Shown in pieces: positions 17,842-26,938 of a stretch of DNA of 64,000 bases. Source of the DNA: Lignipirellula cremea. GTDB taxonomy: Bacteria; Planctomycetota; Planctomycetia; Pirellulales; Pirellulaceae. A program made the position numbers and the translations under genes. Location: contig NZ_CP036433.1 of the NCBI RefSeq assembly GCF_007751035.1, forward strand, positions 434,001 to 498,000, given 5' to 3'. The stretch's first letter is position 1, and the number at the start of each line of letters is the position of its first letter. Under the pieces are notes generated by a model that saw nothing but the letters and a program-made list of their open reading frames with translations, made no database searches and was not told the origin of the DNA.

Positions 17842-17996
17842 CCGGACGTCGTTTGCCGAGATCGCTCCTGCGCTCGCCGGCTGTCGTACGATTTTCTCCT
17901 TTGCCTGATTTTCTGGACGTTCACGCGTCGGGTTATCGCCAGAAACCGTGATTACAACCGAGTGAAGGAGAAACTTCCGACTGCAGGAAATGCGTT

Positions 17997-20630
17997 ATGG
18001 ATCCCTCGTACGATATTGCCCAGCTCCCGGCGAAGTGCCAGGCCCGGATTGAAGAGATTTGCGAAGGCTTTGAGCTTTCCTGGCAAGGCTCGGAACCGCA
18101 GGATCTGGCGGATACCGTCCAGAAGATCGACGGCGGCCTGCAAACAGTGTTGCTGCGCGAACTGCTGCAGATTGAGCAGCATTATCGTTCCCGGTCGCTG
18201 GGGCGTCCGGTGACGGCGGAGGAGCTGCAGCAATCGCACGCCCAGCTGGCGGAGGAGATCCAGCGCGAGTTTCTGCTGGATTCGGACGGACGTGAACTGC
18301 CTGCAACCGCTTTCCTTCGTGAGGGCTCGCCCGGCAAGCAGCAGGAGGCATCGGACGACGATAGCAGCCTGTTCCCGCAGTTGCCGGCGACGCTGGATCG
18401 CTATCGCATTCTGCAGCCGCTGGGCAGCGGCGGCATGGGCTGCGTGTTTCTGGCCGAAGACACCATGCTGGAACGGCAAGTCGCGCTGAAGTTTCCGCAC
18501 CGCGATACCCGGCGCAGCGCCGCCCAGGCGGCCCGTTTTCTGCAGGAAGCCAAAGCGGCCGCCACGCTCAACCATCCGCACCTGTGCGCCGTGCACGATG
18601 TGGGCGAGGCCGCAGGACTGCCTTACCTGTCGATGGAATATATCGATGGCGAGCCGCTTTCGGATCGGTTGCGATCCGGCCGGCGGCTTACGCAGACCGA
18701 GTCCGTCCAACTGATCCGCAAACTGGCGAGCGCCCTGCAGGAAGCCCATGACCAGGGCGTGGTGCATCGCGACATCAAGCCGGCCAACGTCATGATCAAT
18801 CATCGGGGAGCGCCCGTCCTGACCGATTTTGGACTGGCCCAGCGAAACGCGCCGACCGACTCCCGTCTGACCCAGAACGGCGATCTGCTGGGCACGCCGG
18901 CTTACATGTCGCCCGAACAGATCGACGGCGACCTGGAACGGATTGGCCCGGCGACCGACATCTATTCACTGGGGGCCATCTTCTACGAGTTGCTCAGCGG
19001 GCAGCGACCGTTCCGCGGTTCTACCGCCGCCGTGCTGGGAAGCATCATGACAACCGATCCGCAGCCGATCGCTACGCTGCAGCCGTCGGTTGATCCGGCG
19101 CTGGAGGCGATCTGCCAGCGAATGATGGCCCGGCCGATCGAAGAGCGGTTCGCATCGATGCAGGAAGTCGCCGACGCCCTGGAGTCCTGGAGCGACGCTG
19201 CGCAGCCCGCCCCGGCGTCGCCTCGCGACCGGCGCCCCATGGCGATGCCGCTGATAGGGACGCTGGCCGCCATCGCCCTGGCGTGCGGGGTCCTGTTTCT
19301 GGTGCGTACGCCGAAAGCGACCTTTCGCGTGGAAGTGAAAGACCCGCAAGTGCGCGTGCTGGTCGACGACCAGAACCTGGCGTTGACCGACGGCAGCTGG
19401 GAAGGCAAGAAGAAAGCCGGGCCGCATCAACTGGGGGTGATGATCGGCGACCAGCAACTGAAGCTGGGAGAAACGACCGTCATCCGGCTGGACGGCGAGC
19501 AGCGCCAGGTCCGACTGGCCGTGTCGGGAATCGAAGTCGTCGGCGATCGGTTCGAGATCGCCCGCGACGGCAAAACGAGCGCGGTGGTCGAAGTAATCTG
19601 GGAGCCGGATTCCGTAGCCGGAACGCCGCCTGTCCCCGAAGAGAACGCCGTTGCGGCGGCGGAGATCAGTCCGACGCCAGGCGACGAACCTCTGACAGAA
19701 ATCGATCCCATGCTGGATATCGATCTCATGCGAGACGACGATCCCCTGTCCGCAGCGAAAGATCCTCGGTCCGCCGCGGAACTGATGGCGACCGGCGACT
19801 GGGAGTGGCGCGTCATTAAAAAGCTGAGCCTCGGCTCAAATGCCTTTGAATACGATGCCGATATGAGCGCCGATCGTTTGACCCTCGTGTTCAGCGGGGC
19901 CCGAAGCGGCGGTCACGGCAATCGCGACCTGTGGATGGCGACCCGCCCCTCGCCGGATGCTCCCTGGTCGAAAGTGACCAACCTGGGACCTGAGGTCAAC
20001 ACCGAGCATAGCGAGTATGAAGTTCGATTGACGAACGATGGACTCACGCTTGGTTTTGTGCGGATGGGGGAGAACTGGAGCGCCAGGTATTTCTCTACCC
20101 GGGAAACGCCCCTTTCTTCCTGGTCGACCGCCCAGGCCCTGGACGAAGATTCCGACCTCCCATTTCACGATGGATACTCTCGCGACGGTCTGAGCAGAAT
20201 GCAAACGCAACTCCGGGGCCCCGGGCATGGTTTGGACCTGCAGCTGTTTCAACGCACGGCGCCAGGCGAGCCCTGGACGGGTTCGCCCGAGGCCGGTCCG
20301 CTGGTGAACACGGCCGCCGACGAAATGCGCGGCGTCATCAGCAATGACTGTCGGCTGCTGTTTTTTGTACGACGAACGCGAGCCACTTCGGACGAGGTCG
20401 CCACGCACCGGATTTTTGTCGCCACGCGGGCGGACAAGAACTCTCCCTGGTCCGAGCCGACGCTGCTGGATCACGAATTTCCTTACGCCACCTCCGACAA
20501 GCATCGTCTCTTGCCTGACGAAAAGTCGCTGCTCTTTGCTTCCTCCCGTCCCCGGGAACGAGGATCCGGGATCTGTCTCGCCCGTCTGGTCAGAAAGCAG
20601 CCCAGGAAAGAATCGAAGCCGGCCGAGTAA
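17997..20630 (+). CDS. membrane Ser/Thr protein kinase with C-terminal PD40-like propeller
   Basis: An 877-residue Hanks-type kinase. Residues 1-130 are a helical N-terminal region common to this planctomycete kinase type. The kinase domain spans about 136-400: Gly loop LGSGGMG (142-148), catalytic Lys165 (VALKFPH), HRDIKPAN (257-264), DFGLAQ from Asp277 and GTPAYMSPEQ. One membrane helix lies at about 417-437. The external part has a PEGA-like beta domain (about 440-530) and a C-terminal beta-propeller of PD40/TolB-like repeats (about 610-865; DADMSADRLTLVFSGAR, DLWMATRPS, LFFVRRT). All catalytic residues are present, so it should be active. It follows the ECF sigma gene by 155 bp, the usual sigma-kinase pairing. 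The propeller may sense an extracellular ligand (inference). Confidence 0.93.
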   Translation: MDPSYDIAQLPAKCQARIEEICEGFELSWQGSEPQDLADTVQKIDGGLQTVLLRELLQIEQHYRSRSLGRPVTAEELQQSHAQLAEEIQREFLLDSDGRELPATAFLREGSPGKQQEASDDDSSLFPQLPATLDRYRILQPLGSGGMGCVFLAEDTMLERQVALKFPHRDTRRSAAQAARFLQEAKAAATLNHPHLCAVHDVGEAAGLPYLSMEYIDGEPLSDRLRSGRRLTQTESVQLIRKLASALQEAHDQGVVHRDIKPANVMINHRGAPVLTDFGLAQRNAPTDSRLTQNGDLLGTPAYMSPEQIDGDLERIGPATDIYSLGAIFYELLSGQRPFRGSTAAVLGSIMTTDPQPIATLQPSVDPALEAICQRMMARPIEERFASMQEVADALESWSDAAQPAPASPRDRRPMAMPLIGTLAAIALACGVLFLVRTPKATFRVEVKDPQVRVLVDDQNLALTDGSWEGKKKAGPHQLGVMIGDQQLKLGETTVIRLDGEQRQVRLAVSGIEVVGDRFEIARDGKTSAVVEVIWEPDSVAGTPPVPEENAVAAAEISPTPGDEPLTEIDPMLDIDLMRDDDPLSAAKDPRSAAELMATGDWEWRVIKKLSLGSNAFEYDADMSADRLTLVFSGARSGGHGNRDLWMATRPSPDAPWSKVTNLGPEVNTEHSEYEVRLTNDGLTLGFVRMGENWSARYFSTRETPLSSWSTAQALDEDSDLPFHDGYSRDGLSRMQTQLRGPGHGLDLQLFQRTAPGEPWTGSPEAGPLVNTAADEMRGVISNDCRLLFFVRRTRATSDEVATHRIFVATRADKNSPWSEPTLLDHEFPYATSDKHRLLPDEKSLLFASSRPRERGSGICLARLVRKQPRKESKPAE

Positions 20631-20832
20631 AGCGCGTCGTTGGTGCAGCGTACGGCCTGGCCGCCTCGCGCGCAGGACAAAGGAGTTGCAGCGATCGCGC
20701 CGCACGGCGGTTGTCGCTCCCGGCCTGTACCGCTACCTTTGACGACTTGTCCGTCAGAGGGGGCCAGGCAGAACGAGCGTTTCTCGCAGCACGCCTGGCC
20801 ATCACCCAGAAACTGCAAGCGTGGGAGTGCGC

Positions 20833-21273
20833 GTGATTCGCCAATATCAGGAAACCGATCTCGAAGATCTGCTGGCTGCCTGGGCGGCCGCCTCGGAGTT
20901 GGCCCATCCGTTTCTGTCGCCGGAGTTTCAGGCCCAGGAACGGAAGAACATCCCGCAACTTTATCTGCCCAATGCGGAAACCTGGGTCACGGAAAAAGAC
21001 GGCCAGGTGATTGGCTTCATCGCGCTGATCGGTAACGAAGTGGGGGCGATCTTCGTCCATCCCCGCTATCACGGCCAGGGCTTTGGACGCGGCCTGATGG
21101 ACAAGGCGAAAGAGCTGCGCGGCGAACTGGAAGTCGAAGTCTTCACCGCCAACACCCTCGGACGTGCGTTCTACCAGCGGTACGGCTTCCAGCTGGTCGA
21201 GGAAAAAGTCCACGAGCCAACCGGCCAGGATCTGATGCGTTTGCGGCTGTCCCCGCCCGCTGACGCTAAGTAA
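20833..21273 (+). CDS. GNAT-family N-acetyltransferase
   Basis: A 146-residue acetyltransferase. It starts MIRQYQETDLEDLL and shows the GNAT order: strand beta4 VIGFIAL, beta5 AIFVHPRYHGQGFGRGLM containing the acetyl-CoA loop (QGFGRG, an R/Q-x-x-G-x-G/A form), and the late TLGRAFYQRYGFQ motif. It resembles the YjaB/PhnO-like group, but the substrate is not predictable. The GTG at 20833 is preferred over GTG at 20821 because GGGAG at 20823-20827 sits 5 bases upstream, and GNAT proteins of this type begin with IR-x-Y/A. Its end overlaps the end of the convergent DUF1552 gene by 8 bp. Confidence 0.9.
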   Translation: MIRQYQETDLEDLLAAWAAASELAHPFLSPEFQAQERKNIPQLYLPNAETWVTEKDGQVIGFIALIGNEVGAIFVHPRYHGQGFGRGLMDKAKELRGELEVEVFTANTLGRAFYQRYGFQLVEEKVHEPTGQDLMRLRLSPPADAK

Positions 21274-22591
21274 GCTGCGACAAAGGAGCCGTGCTGTCGG
21301 CGAACTGCTCGATCCCCAGTCCCATCGCCTGGGCGATGGTCAGATGGGTGTTGGCAAAGGGGGTCGCTTCCGTAAAGCGATGCAGCGCGCCGTGTTTGAG
21401 CCCGCACTGCCGGCCGCCGGCGACCACGATCGGATAGTTCCGCGCCTGGTGGGTGGTGCTGGTGCCGCAGCCGTACAGGATCATGGTGCGGTCCAGCAGC
21501 GTGTCGCCCCCTTCCGGACAGCCCTGCAGGCGTTCCAGAAAATGGGCCAGTTGCTGGGCCAGGAACTGGTCGTACCGTCCCCAATCGGCGTAGCCGTCTG
21601 CTTTCCGGGCGCCGTGCGACAGCCCGTGATGGCTGTTCAGATTGATCGACTGCGGGAACTTGTCGCCCACGCCCTGGCTGTCTTCGCGTGCGATCTGATA
21701 GGTCGCCACGCGGGTGGAGTCGGTCTGGAAGGCCAGGAACATCAGGTCGTACATGGTGCGGATGAACTCGGCCGGATCGTCGGTTCCAGCCTTCAGGTTG
21801 ACGGCCGTCGGATCGACATGCGGCTTGGCCACATCCAGCCAGGCTTCGGTACGATCGACCTGCTGTTCGACTTCGCGGACGGAAGCCAGGTATTCGTCCA
21901 GCTTTTTCTGATCGAGTTTCCCCAGCCGCCGGGACAACTGCCGGCTGTCTTCCAGCAAAAAGTCGAGCATGCTGCCGGTGTTCTGCAGGTCGGTCCGCTG
22001 CTGCGCTTTGGTGCTGCCTTCGGTTTTGCCGAACAGCCGTTCGAACACCCGCCGCGGTTGCGACTCGGCTGGGATCGGCAGGCCCGATTTGTTGAAGGAG
22101 AGCGTCGCCGTGCGGGCCGTGTAACCGATGCCGCTGTCGCTGGAAAGTACGAGCGAAGGGAAGCGGGTGTGGACGCTGGTCTGGCGGGCCAGGACCTGGT
22201 CGATGGAGATGGAGTTGGCGTACGCCTTGCTGATGTCGGCGCCGGTCAGAAAGATGTCGGCCGTGTTGTGCCCGACAATGGAGCGGCCACGAGGATGGCT
22301 CAGCCCCTGCAGAATGCTCAGCTCGTTGCGGTACGGACTCAGCGGCTGCAGCGACTGGGTGAAGGTGTAATCGCGGCCTTCGCCCCGCGGGAACCAGTGC
22401 CAGTCCTGGTGGGCCGGATGGTTCTCCGGCGGCAAACTGACGCCGTTGGGGAAGAAAACAAAGCAGGCCCGCCGCGGCAGTTCGGCCGGGGCGGCAGCGG
22501 CCGACATCCCTTCCAGCCAGGGCAAGGCCAGGGACAAGCCGGCGCCGCGCAGGAAGGTGCGACGATCAATCTGCCAGGTCTTGCGAGCCAT
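21266..22591 (-). CDS. Tat-exported DUF1552 protein, copy 1
   Basis: A 441-residue DUF1552 protein. The N-terminus carries a twin-arginine signal (DRRTFLRGAGLSLALPWLE). Family features follow: FFPNGVSLP, GLSHPRG, VGHNTADIFLTGA, the coiled region KLDQKKLDEYLASVREVEQQV, FIRTMYDLMFLAFQTDSTRVATYQ, the HGLSHGARK region and LDRTMILYGCGTSTTHQARNYP near the end. This family accompanies DUF1592-type cytochrome proteins in planctomycetes, as here: the DUF1592 gene lies 46 bp upstream on the same strand. It is related in fold to the DUF1501/alkaline phosphatase-like superfamily, but no reaction is established. A paralogue lies at 61757-63106. SD AGGAGG precedes the start. Confidence 0.93.
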   Translation of the reverse strand: MARKTWQIDRRTFLRGAGLSLALPWLEGMSAAAAPAELPRRACFVFFPNGVSLPPENHPAHQDWHWFPRGEGRDYTFTQSLQPLSPYRNELSILQGLSHPRGRSIVGHNTADIFLTGADISKAYANSISIDQVLARQTSVHTRFPSLVLSSDSGIGYTARTATLSFNKSGLPIPAESQPRRVFERLFGKTEGSTKAQQRTDLQNTGSMLDFLLEDSRQLSRRLGKLDQKKLDEYLASVREVEQQVDRTEAWLDVAKPHVDPTAVNLKAGTDDPAEFIRTMYDLMFLAFQTDSTRVATYQIAREDSQGVGDKFPQSINLNSHHGLSHGARKADGYADWGRYDQFLAQQLAHFLERLQGCPEGGDTLLDRTMILYGCGTSTTHQARNYPIVVAGGRQCGLKHGALHRFTEATPFANTHLTIAQAMGLGIEQFADSTAPLSQLT

Positions 22592-22637
22592 CCGAATTTC
22601 CTCCTGAGGTCAGGCGCAAGAACGCCTGCGTCGTGTG

Positions 22638-25181
22638 TTATTTGGTTCGAAAAATCTCATGCAGCACGATGCGTTCGATCATCGGCGCCAGACGATAACC
22701 GTCGTCGATGAATGCCTCGGTCAGCGTGTCGACCGCCGGCGCATCGGTGAATTCCAGGCTGCGTCCCAGCGCGTAGATCAGCAGATTCTCGGTGAGCGCC
22801 CTGGCAAACGCCTTGGACTTGGATTGGACCAGATGCTGCTGCATCTCTCGCAAACCGGACACGCTTACGTTGCCCGGCAGCACGGCGGACGCATCGCGGG
22901 AAACGTTGACAGAAACCTCGCCCGCCCTCTCGGCCCGAGCTGACTTCCGGGCCCCCATTGGCTTCTGGGCGGACAGATCGGCGCCCCGCCAGCGACCGAT
23001 CGCGTCGTAGTTTTCAAAGGTCAGCCCCCAGGGATCGATCTTTTGATGGCAATCAAAGCAGGCCGCGTTATTCCGATGCTCCTGCAGACGCTGGCTGAGC
23101 GTCAGCCCTTGTTCCAGCGTTGCTTCTTCCAGCTGCGGGACGTTCGGCGGCGGCGGGGGCGGCGGGTCGTTCAGCAACTGCCGCAGCAGCCAGACGCCGC
23201 GCTTGATCGGATGCGATTCCACGCCGTTGGAGTTGGCCGTTAAAATGCTCGCCTGCGTGAGCAGGCCGCTGCGTTGCGGGATGGCCGCGTTAGGCAGCGG
23301 GCGGAACTGCGAGCCGGCGACATTGGCGACGCCGTAATGTTTGGCCATCCGGTCGTTCAGCATGACAAACCGAGAGTCCAGAAACTCCAGCGCGGGCAAG
23401 TCATGGCGCAGGACGTGCCGGAAGAACGCATAGGTCTCCTCGGCCGAGTCGCGCTGCAAATCGTCGTTGTACTGGGGAAAGTGTTCCGGGTTCACGGCGA
23501 CCCGTCCCAGTCCGCCCAGGTCCAGCCACTGGTAAACAAAGTTCTGCACAAACCGCTCGGAACGCTCATCGGCCAGCAACCGTTTTACCTGGACCGACAG
23601 AACCTGCGGATCGCCCAGCTTTCCGTCGTCGGCCAGCTGCCGCAGTTCATCGTCGGGCATGGTGCTCCAGAGCAGGTACGACAGCCGCGACGCCAGTTCA
23701 TGATCGTTCAGCGTACGGGCGTCGCCTTCGGTGCGGGGCTCGCTGAGATACAAAAACTGCGGACTGCTGAGCACGACGGCCAGCGTGTCGCGCAGGGCGG
23801 TCTGGCGGTTCTGCGAGCGCTGGAGCATCAGGGCATGCAGCGCGAGCAGCCGCTGGATCTCTGCTTCAGCCACCGGCCGGCGAAAGGCCCGCGGGACAAA
23901 CTTCCGCAGTACGGCTTCGACGAACGTTGTTTCATCGACAAACGCCTCCCGGTCCAGCAGCACCTGGTGGGCGGTCAACAACTGCGGGGCCGGGTAGATC
24001 ACCTCCACCGAATCCAGCAGCAGGTCCGAAGTGATCGATTCGTTGGTAACGGTCACCAGTTCGCCGCGGAACTTGTCTTTGCCGGACAGGAACACCGGCA
24101 GCGCCTCCATCCGTGCGCGGAACTCAAAGGTTTGCGGTTCGTCCGCCGTGCCGGTAACGATCCGCCGACCCAGCGGCTTCAGGTTCAAAACGGCCCCCGA
24201 CGCGCGGTATCCCATGGCCACTGTCATCTGGGGCTGCCCGTTCCCGCCTGCCGCCCTGACGCGGACCAGAATTTCGCCCTCGGTGGGCCAGGCGTCCAGC
24301 GTATAGGTCTGGCGGAATTCGGGGCGAATGATGATCGGCTCGAAAGTAGAGTGGCCCGCTTTCTGCTCCGCCAGCTCTGCCGGCGACAGGGGGAAAATGA
24401 ACAGCCCATCGCGGCCGCCGACATTGGTTGCCTTTGATTTGCGAGTATAGCCTTGCGGTTCCGGCTGCCTGGCTGTCTTTGCTTTTTTGCCTTGCTTCCC
24501 AGGGGTCGCTTTCCCTTTACTCTGTTGCTGCAGGTCGGCGGCCTGGGCGGCGTGGGAAGCAACGTAATAATGGTACGCCTCGCTGAGGGCAGGCGGATTC
24601 AGGAAAAGCTCCAGCGCCTGACGGGCCGCCTGGAGGTAAGTCTCCAGCTGCACGGGGCTCATCAGCAAGGTCTGGCCGTTGTTCAGGAATCCATTGGGTG
24701 AGATCGCTTCCGGCGGCAAGTCCGAGGAAAAGTCGATCGACAGGCCGAGCAGATCCTCCATCGTATGCTGGTACTCATACCGCGTGAGCCGGCGCAGCAC
24801 GACTTGCCCCTGCGTGGAGCGTCGCTGGACGGCTGCCGCTTCCAGTCCGGTGCGGATCCAGGCCGTCAATCGCTGGCGGGCTTTCCCCTCCAGCGGGTCG
24901 GCTTCGGCAGGCGGCATGTCGCCGGCGGAAATCTGGTTGAGCACCTCGTGCCACAGTTCGGCGTCGTCCCCCGCCACGAGATCCCGGTCCAGCTGATCCA
25001 GCCGCAAGCCGGCCTTGGACGTCTTCGGTCCGTGGCAGCTGATGCAGCTTTGCTGCAGGATCGCGTTAACCTCCGCCAGTTCGGCGACCGCATCGTCGGC
25101 CTGGGCGAACAGCGCCTGGCTTGCGAAACCGAAACAGCAGCACACCAGCGCGCACGCGAAGAGGGAAGGGATTCGAATCAT
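22638..25181 (-). CDS. DUF1592-family cytochrome-like protein (PSD1/DUF1587/1592/1588/1585), copy 1
   Basis: An 847-residue exported protein built from domains recurrent in planctomycetes. After a signal peptide comes a cytochrome-like PSD1 region with heme motif CISCH (residues 46-50), then DUF1587 (RLTRYEYQHTMEDLLGL), DUF1595/1592 (FVPRAFRRPVAEAEIQ; LSYLLWSTMPDDEL), DUF1588 (RSGLLTQASILTANSNGVES) and a C-terminal DUF1585 (YALGRSLEFTDAPAVDTL). A second CxxCH, CFDCHQKIDPWGL, precedes DUF1585, so two c-type hemes are predicted. A Lys-rich insert occurs near 245-260. The ATG at 25181 is preferred to GTG at 25187. It precedes the DUF1552 gene in the transcript. Extracytoplasmic electron transfer is inferred; the substrate is unknown. 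Confidence 0.93.
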   Translation of the reverse strand: MIRIPSLFACALVCCCFGFASQALFAQADDAVAELAEVNAILQQSCISCHGPKTSKAGLRLDQLDRDLVAGDDAELWHEVLNQISAGDMPPAEADPLEGKARQRLTAWIRTGLEAAAVQRRSTQGQVVLRRLTRYEYQHTMEDLLGLSIDFSSDLPPEAISPNGFLNNGQTLLMSPVQLETYLQAARQALELFLNPPALSEAYHYYVASHAAQAADLQQQSKGKATPGKQGKKAKTARQPEPQGYTRKSKATNVGGRDGLFIFPLSPAELAEQKAGHSTFEPIIIRPEFRQTYTLDAWPTEGEILVRVRAAGGNGQPQMTVAMGYRASGAVLNLKPLGRRIVTGTADEPQTFEFRARMEALPVFLSGKDKFRGELVTVTNESITSDLLLDSVEVIYPAPQLLTAHQVLLDREAFVDETTFVEAVLRKFVPRAFRRPVAEAEIQRLLALHALMLQRSQNRQTALRDTLAVVLSSPQFLYLSEPRTEGDARTLNDHELASRLSYLLWSTMPDDELRQLADDGKLGDPQVLSVQVKRLLADERSERFVQNFVYQWLDLGGLGRVAVNPEHFPQYNDDLQRDSAEETYAFFRHVLRHDLPALEFLDSRFVMLNDRMAKHYGVANVAGSQFRPLPNAAIPQRSGLLTQASILTANSNGVESHPIKRGVWLLRQLLNDPPPPPPPNVPQLEEATLEQGLTLSQRLQEHRNNAACFDCHQKIDPWGLTFENYDAIGRWRGADLSAQKPMGARKSARAERAGEVSVNVSRDASAVLPGNVSVSGLREMQQHLVQSKSKAFARALTENLLIYALGRSLEFTDAPAVDTLTEAFIDDGYRLAPMIERIVLHEIFRTK

Positions 25182-25466
25182 GGCCACAGAAAGAGCGGAA
25201 AGGAGAGAGGATCGCGAAGGGGTGACATTGAACTCTACCCCGACGCGCCGCGCATCGCAAGTTGAACGTCCTCCCAGGACGGACCGTGCGGGAAAACAAG
25301 GACCTGCCTGGCCGATGGACGTGACCGCCGTCAGTCGCGGATAAAATCCGTTCTTTTCCCGGCCGGCCTGTTACCTTGTTATCCGCAGCGGCGTCTGTTT
25401 GTTAGCAATCGACAGGCCCTCGGAAGCGAGGCGCCTGGCAGCGAGCCTGAGCTGGCCGGATAGGCG

Positions 25467-26054
25467 TTGAACTTGAATTCCCCTGACCCCGATCATGATC
25501 TGCTGCGGCGTTGCCAGCTCAAAGAAACCGCGGCCCTGGCGGAGCTGATCGAGCGGCGGCAGCAATCGCTGTTCCAGCTGGCCCTGCGAACGATCGGCGG
25601 GGACGCGGCCCTGGCGGAAGAGATTGTCGTCGACGCCTTTTACAAAATCTGGAGAAACGCACGCGACTGGCGGGACGGCAGTCCTTCCTCCTGGATGAGC
25701 CGGATCGTGGTCCGCACGGCCCTCGACGCCCGCCGCAGCCAGCAGCGCCGACGAAAGTATGAAACCAACGCCGCCGCCTTGGGGCCACTGCAGCAGCAAC
25801 GCCGCCAGGCCGCCCTGGATCCGCAGCGACAGGCCGAAGTGCGGGAAGAGCAAGCCCAGCGCGCCAGCGCCATCGAGCAGTCGCTCGCGCCGCTGCCGCC
25901 GGCGGACCGAGCGCTTGTCCACCTTTATTACTATGAGGAACGTCCCTTGGCTGAGATCGCCCTGATCCTGCAGATCACAGCCGACGCCGCCAAGATGCGT
26001 CTCTCCCGCATCCGCCAGAAACTACGCCGTCAGCAAGATCCCGCCGGGGAGTGA
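25467..26054 (+). CDS. ECF RNA polymerase sigma factor
   Basis: A 195-residue sigma factor heading a seven-gene unit. Region 2 runs from about 10 to 80 (LLRRCQLKETAALAELIERR, then EEIVVDAFYKIWRNA, the -10 binding part with W66). Region 4 lies at about 135-185: LAPLPPADRALVHLYYYEE, then PLAEIALILQITADAAKMRL and SRIRQKLRRQ. A TTG start at 25467 is the only start that keeps the full region 2; no ATG in frame precedes it. It is divergent from the DUF1592 gene. The downstream short membrane protein (42-bp gap) is positioned like an anti-sigma factor. The regulon is unknown but self-regulation of the following genes is likely (inference). Confidence 0.9.
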   Translation: MNLNSPDPDHDLLRRCQLKETAALAELIERRQQSLFQLALRTIGGDAALAEEIVVDAFYKIWRNARDWRDGSPSSWMSRIVVRTALDARRSQQRRRKYETNAAALGPLQQQRRQAALDPQRQAEVREEQAQRASAIEQSLAPLPPADRALVHLYYYEERPLAEIALILQITADAAKMRLSRIRQKLRRQQDPAGE

Positions 26055-26096
26055 TCCAGGCGACCGCATCCCTTTCCCTTCAATACCGAACAGACC

Positions 26097-26480
26097 ATGA
26101 ACGAACGCTGGGACGACGAACTTCGCCAGACGCTGCAGAGCGAGAAGACCGGCAGGCCCGTGGATCTGACGGACCGGGTGCTGGCCCGCGTGCAGCAAGC
26201 CCGGCGTCGCACGGCATGGGTCGGTTTGGCCGCCGCCCTGCTCTGCCTCCTGGGCGGCGCGACGATCTGGCAGTTCGCTTCGCCAGATGCGACTTCGCCC
26301 GCTTCACCCCTGGCGCAGGATCGCCCGCCCGCCAATGCGTCGGGTGAGTTCCCGGCGGCACAATTACTGGAAGTCTGGTCGCGGCCGCCCGACATGGCGC
26401 TCGATCGGATCGCCGCCCAGCAGGACGCTTTGCTGGCCGCCCTGGAAGCCGAAGCGGGGCCCGCCATCGCGGAACATTAA
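26097..26480 (+). CDS. short single-span membrane protein, possible anti-sigma factor
   Basis: A 127-residue protein with a cytoplasmic N-terminal part (residues 1-38, rich in charged residues, VDLTDRVLARVQQARRR), one membrane helix at about 39-60 (WVGLAAALLCLLGGATIWQF) and a periplasmic tail of about 65 residues. Size, topology and position 42 bp after an ECF sigma gene match small anti-sigma factors, but the zinc-binding HxxxCxxC motif of ZAS-type proteins is absent. No confident family match. The next gene begins 71 bp downstream. Function inferred from context only. Confidence 0.75.
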   Translation: MNERWDDELRQTLQSEKTGRPVDLTDRVLARVQQARRRTAWVGLAAALLCLLGGATIWQFASPDATSPASPLAQDRPPANASGEFPAAQLLEVWSRPPDMALDRIAAQQDALLAALEAEAGPAIAEH

Positions 26481-26551
26481 ATCAAGCACGCCGGCGACGC
26501 GTCTGCTTTTGAACCAGTTCGTCGGCCGGTCCGCATTCCCTGGAGCCTGTC

Positions 26552-26938
26552 ATGCACTTGCTGTTTCCTCTCCTGCTGCTCTTTGCCGCGCCGCCGGGCG
26601 ACCTGCCCGAACCACCGCCGCTGACGGCCAGCCAGGTGACTTCGATTCAAACCCTCATTCGCGAAACGCAGACCGCCGATGCCCGCCTGCAGGCCGAGCT
26701 GCTCCGGCGTCAGGATGCGCTGACCGCCGCTTATGCCCGTTACCAGCTCGACGCCGAGGAAGTGCAGCGGCTGCAGTCCGAAGTGCTGGCGACGCAGACG
26801 GCGCTGCTGGGGAACTACCATCGTCTGCAGGTGGAGCTGCGCGGGATCGTCGGCGAGGCCCGTTTCCAGCGTTTGCATCGCCGCATTGACCTGCATCTGC
26901 GCAAACAGAAAAAACTTTCCCAGGAAACGACGCCATGA
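26552..26938 (+). CDS. Spy/ZraP/CnrX-like periplasmic helical protein
   Basis: A 128-residue exported protein. A short signal (1-13, LLFPLLLLFAA) is followed by an all-helical domain: LTASQVTSIQTLIRETQTAD, a long amphipathic helix with LLRRQDALTAAYARYQLDAEEV, and a C-terminal helix ending in a basic LHRRIDLHLRKQKK. The pattern of a leading LTxxQ and antiparallel helices matches the Spy/CpxP and ZraP/CnrX group of periplasmic chaperones and metal or stress sensors. No Cys and only three His are present, so a metal site is not obvious. The stop overlaps the next ATG by 4 bp. In an ECF sigma unit such a protein could be the stress-sensing component (inference). Confidence 0.75.
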   Translation: MHLLFPLLLLFAAPPGDLPEPPPLTASQVTSIQTLIRETQTADARLQAELLRRQDALTAAYARYQLDAEEVQRLQSEVLATQTALLGNYHRLQVELRGIVGEARFQRLHRRIDLHLRKQKKLSQETTP

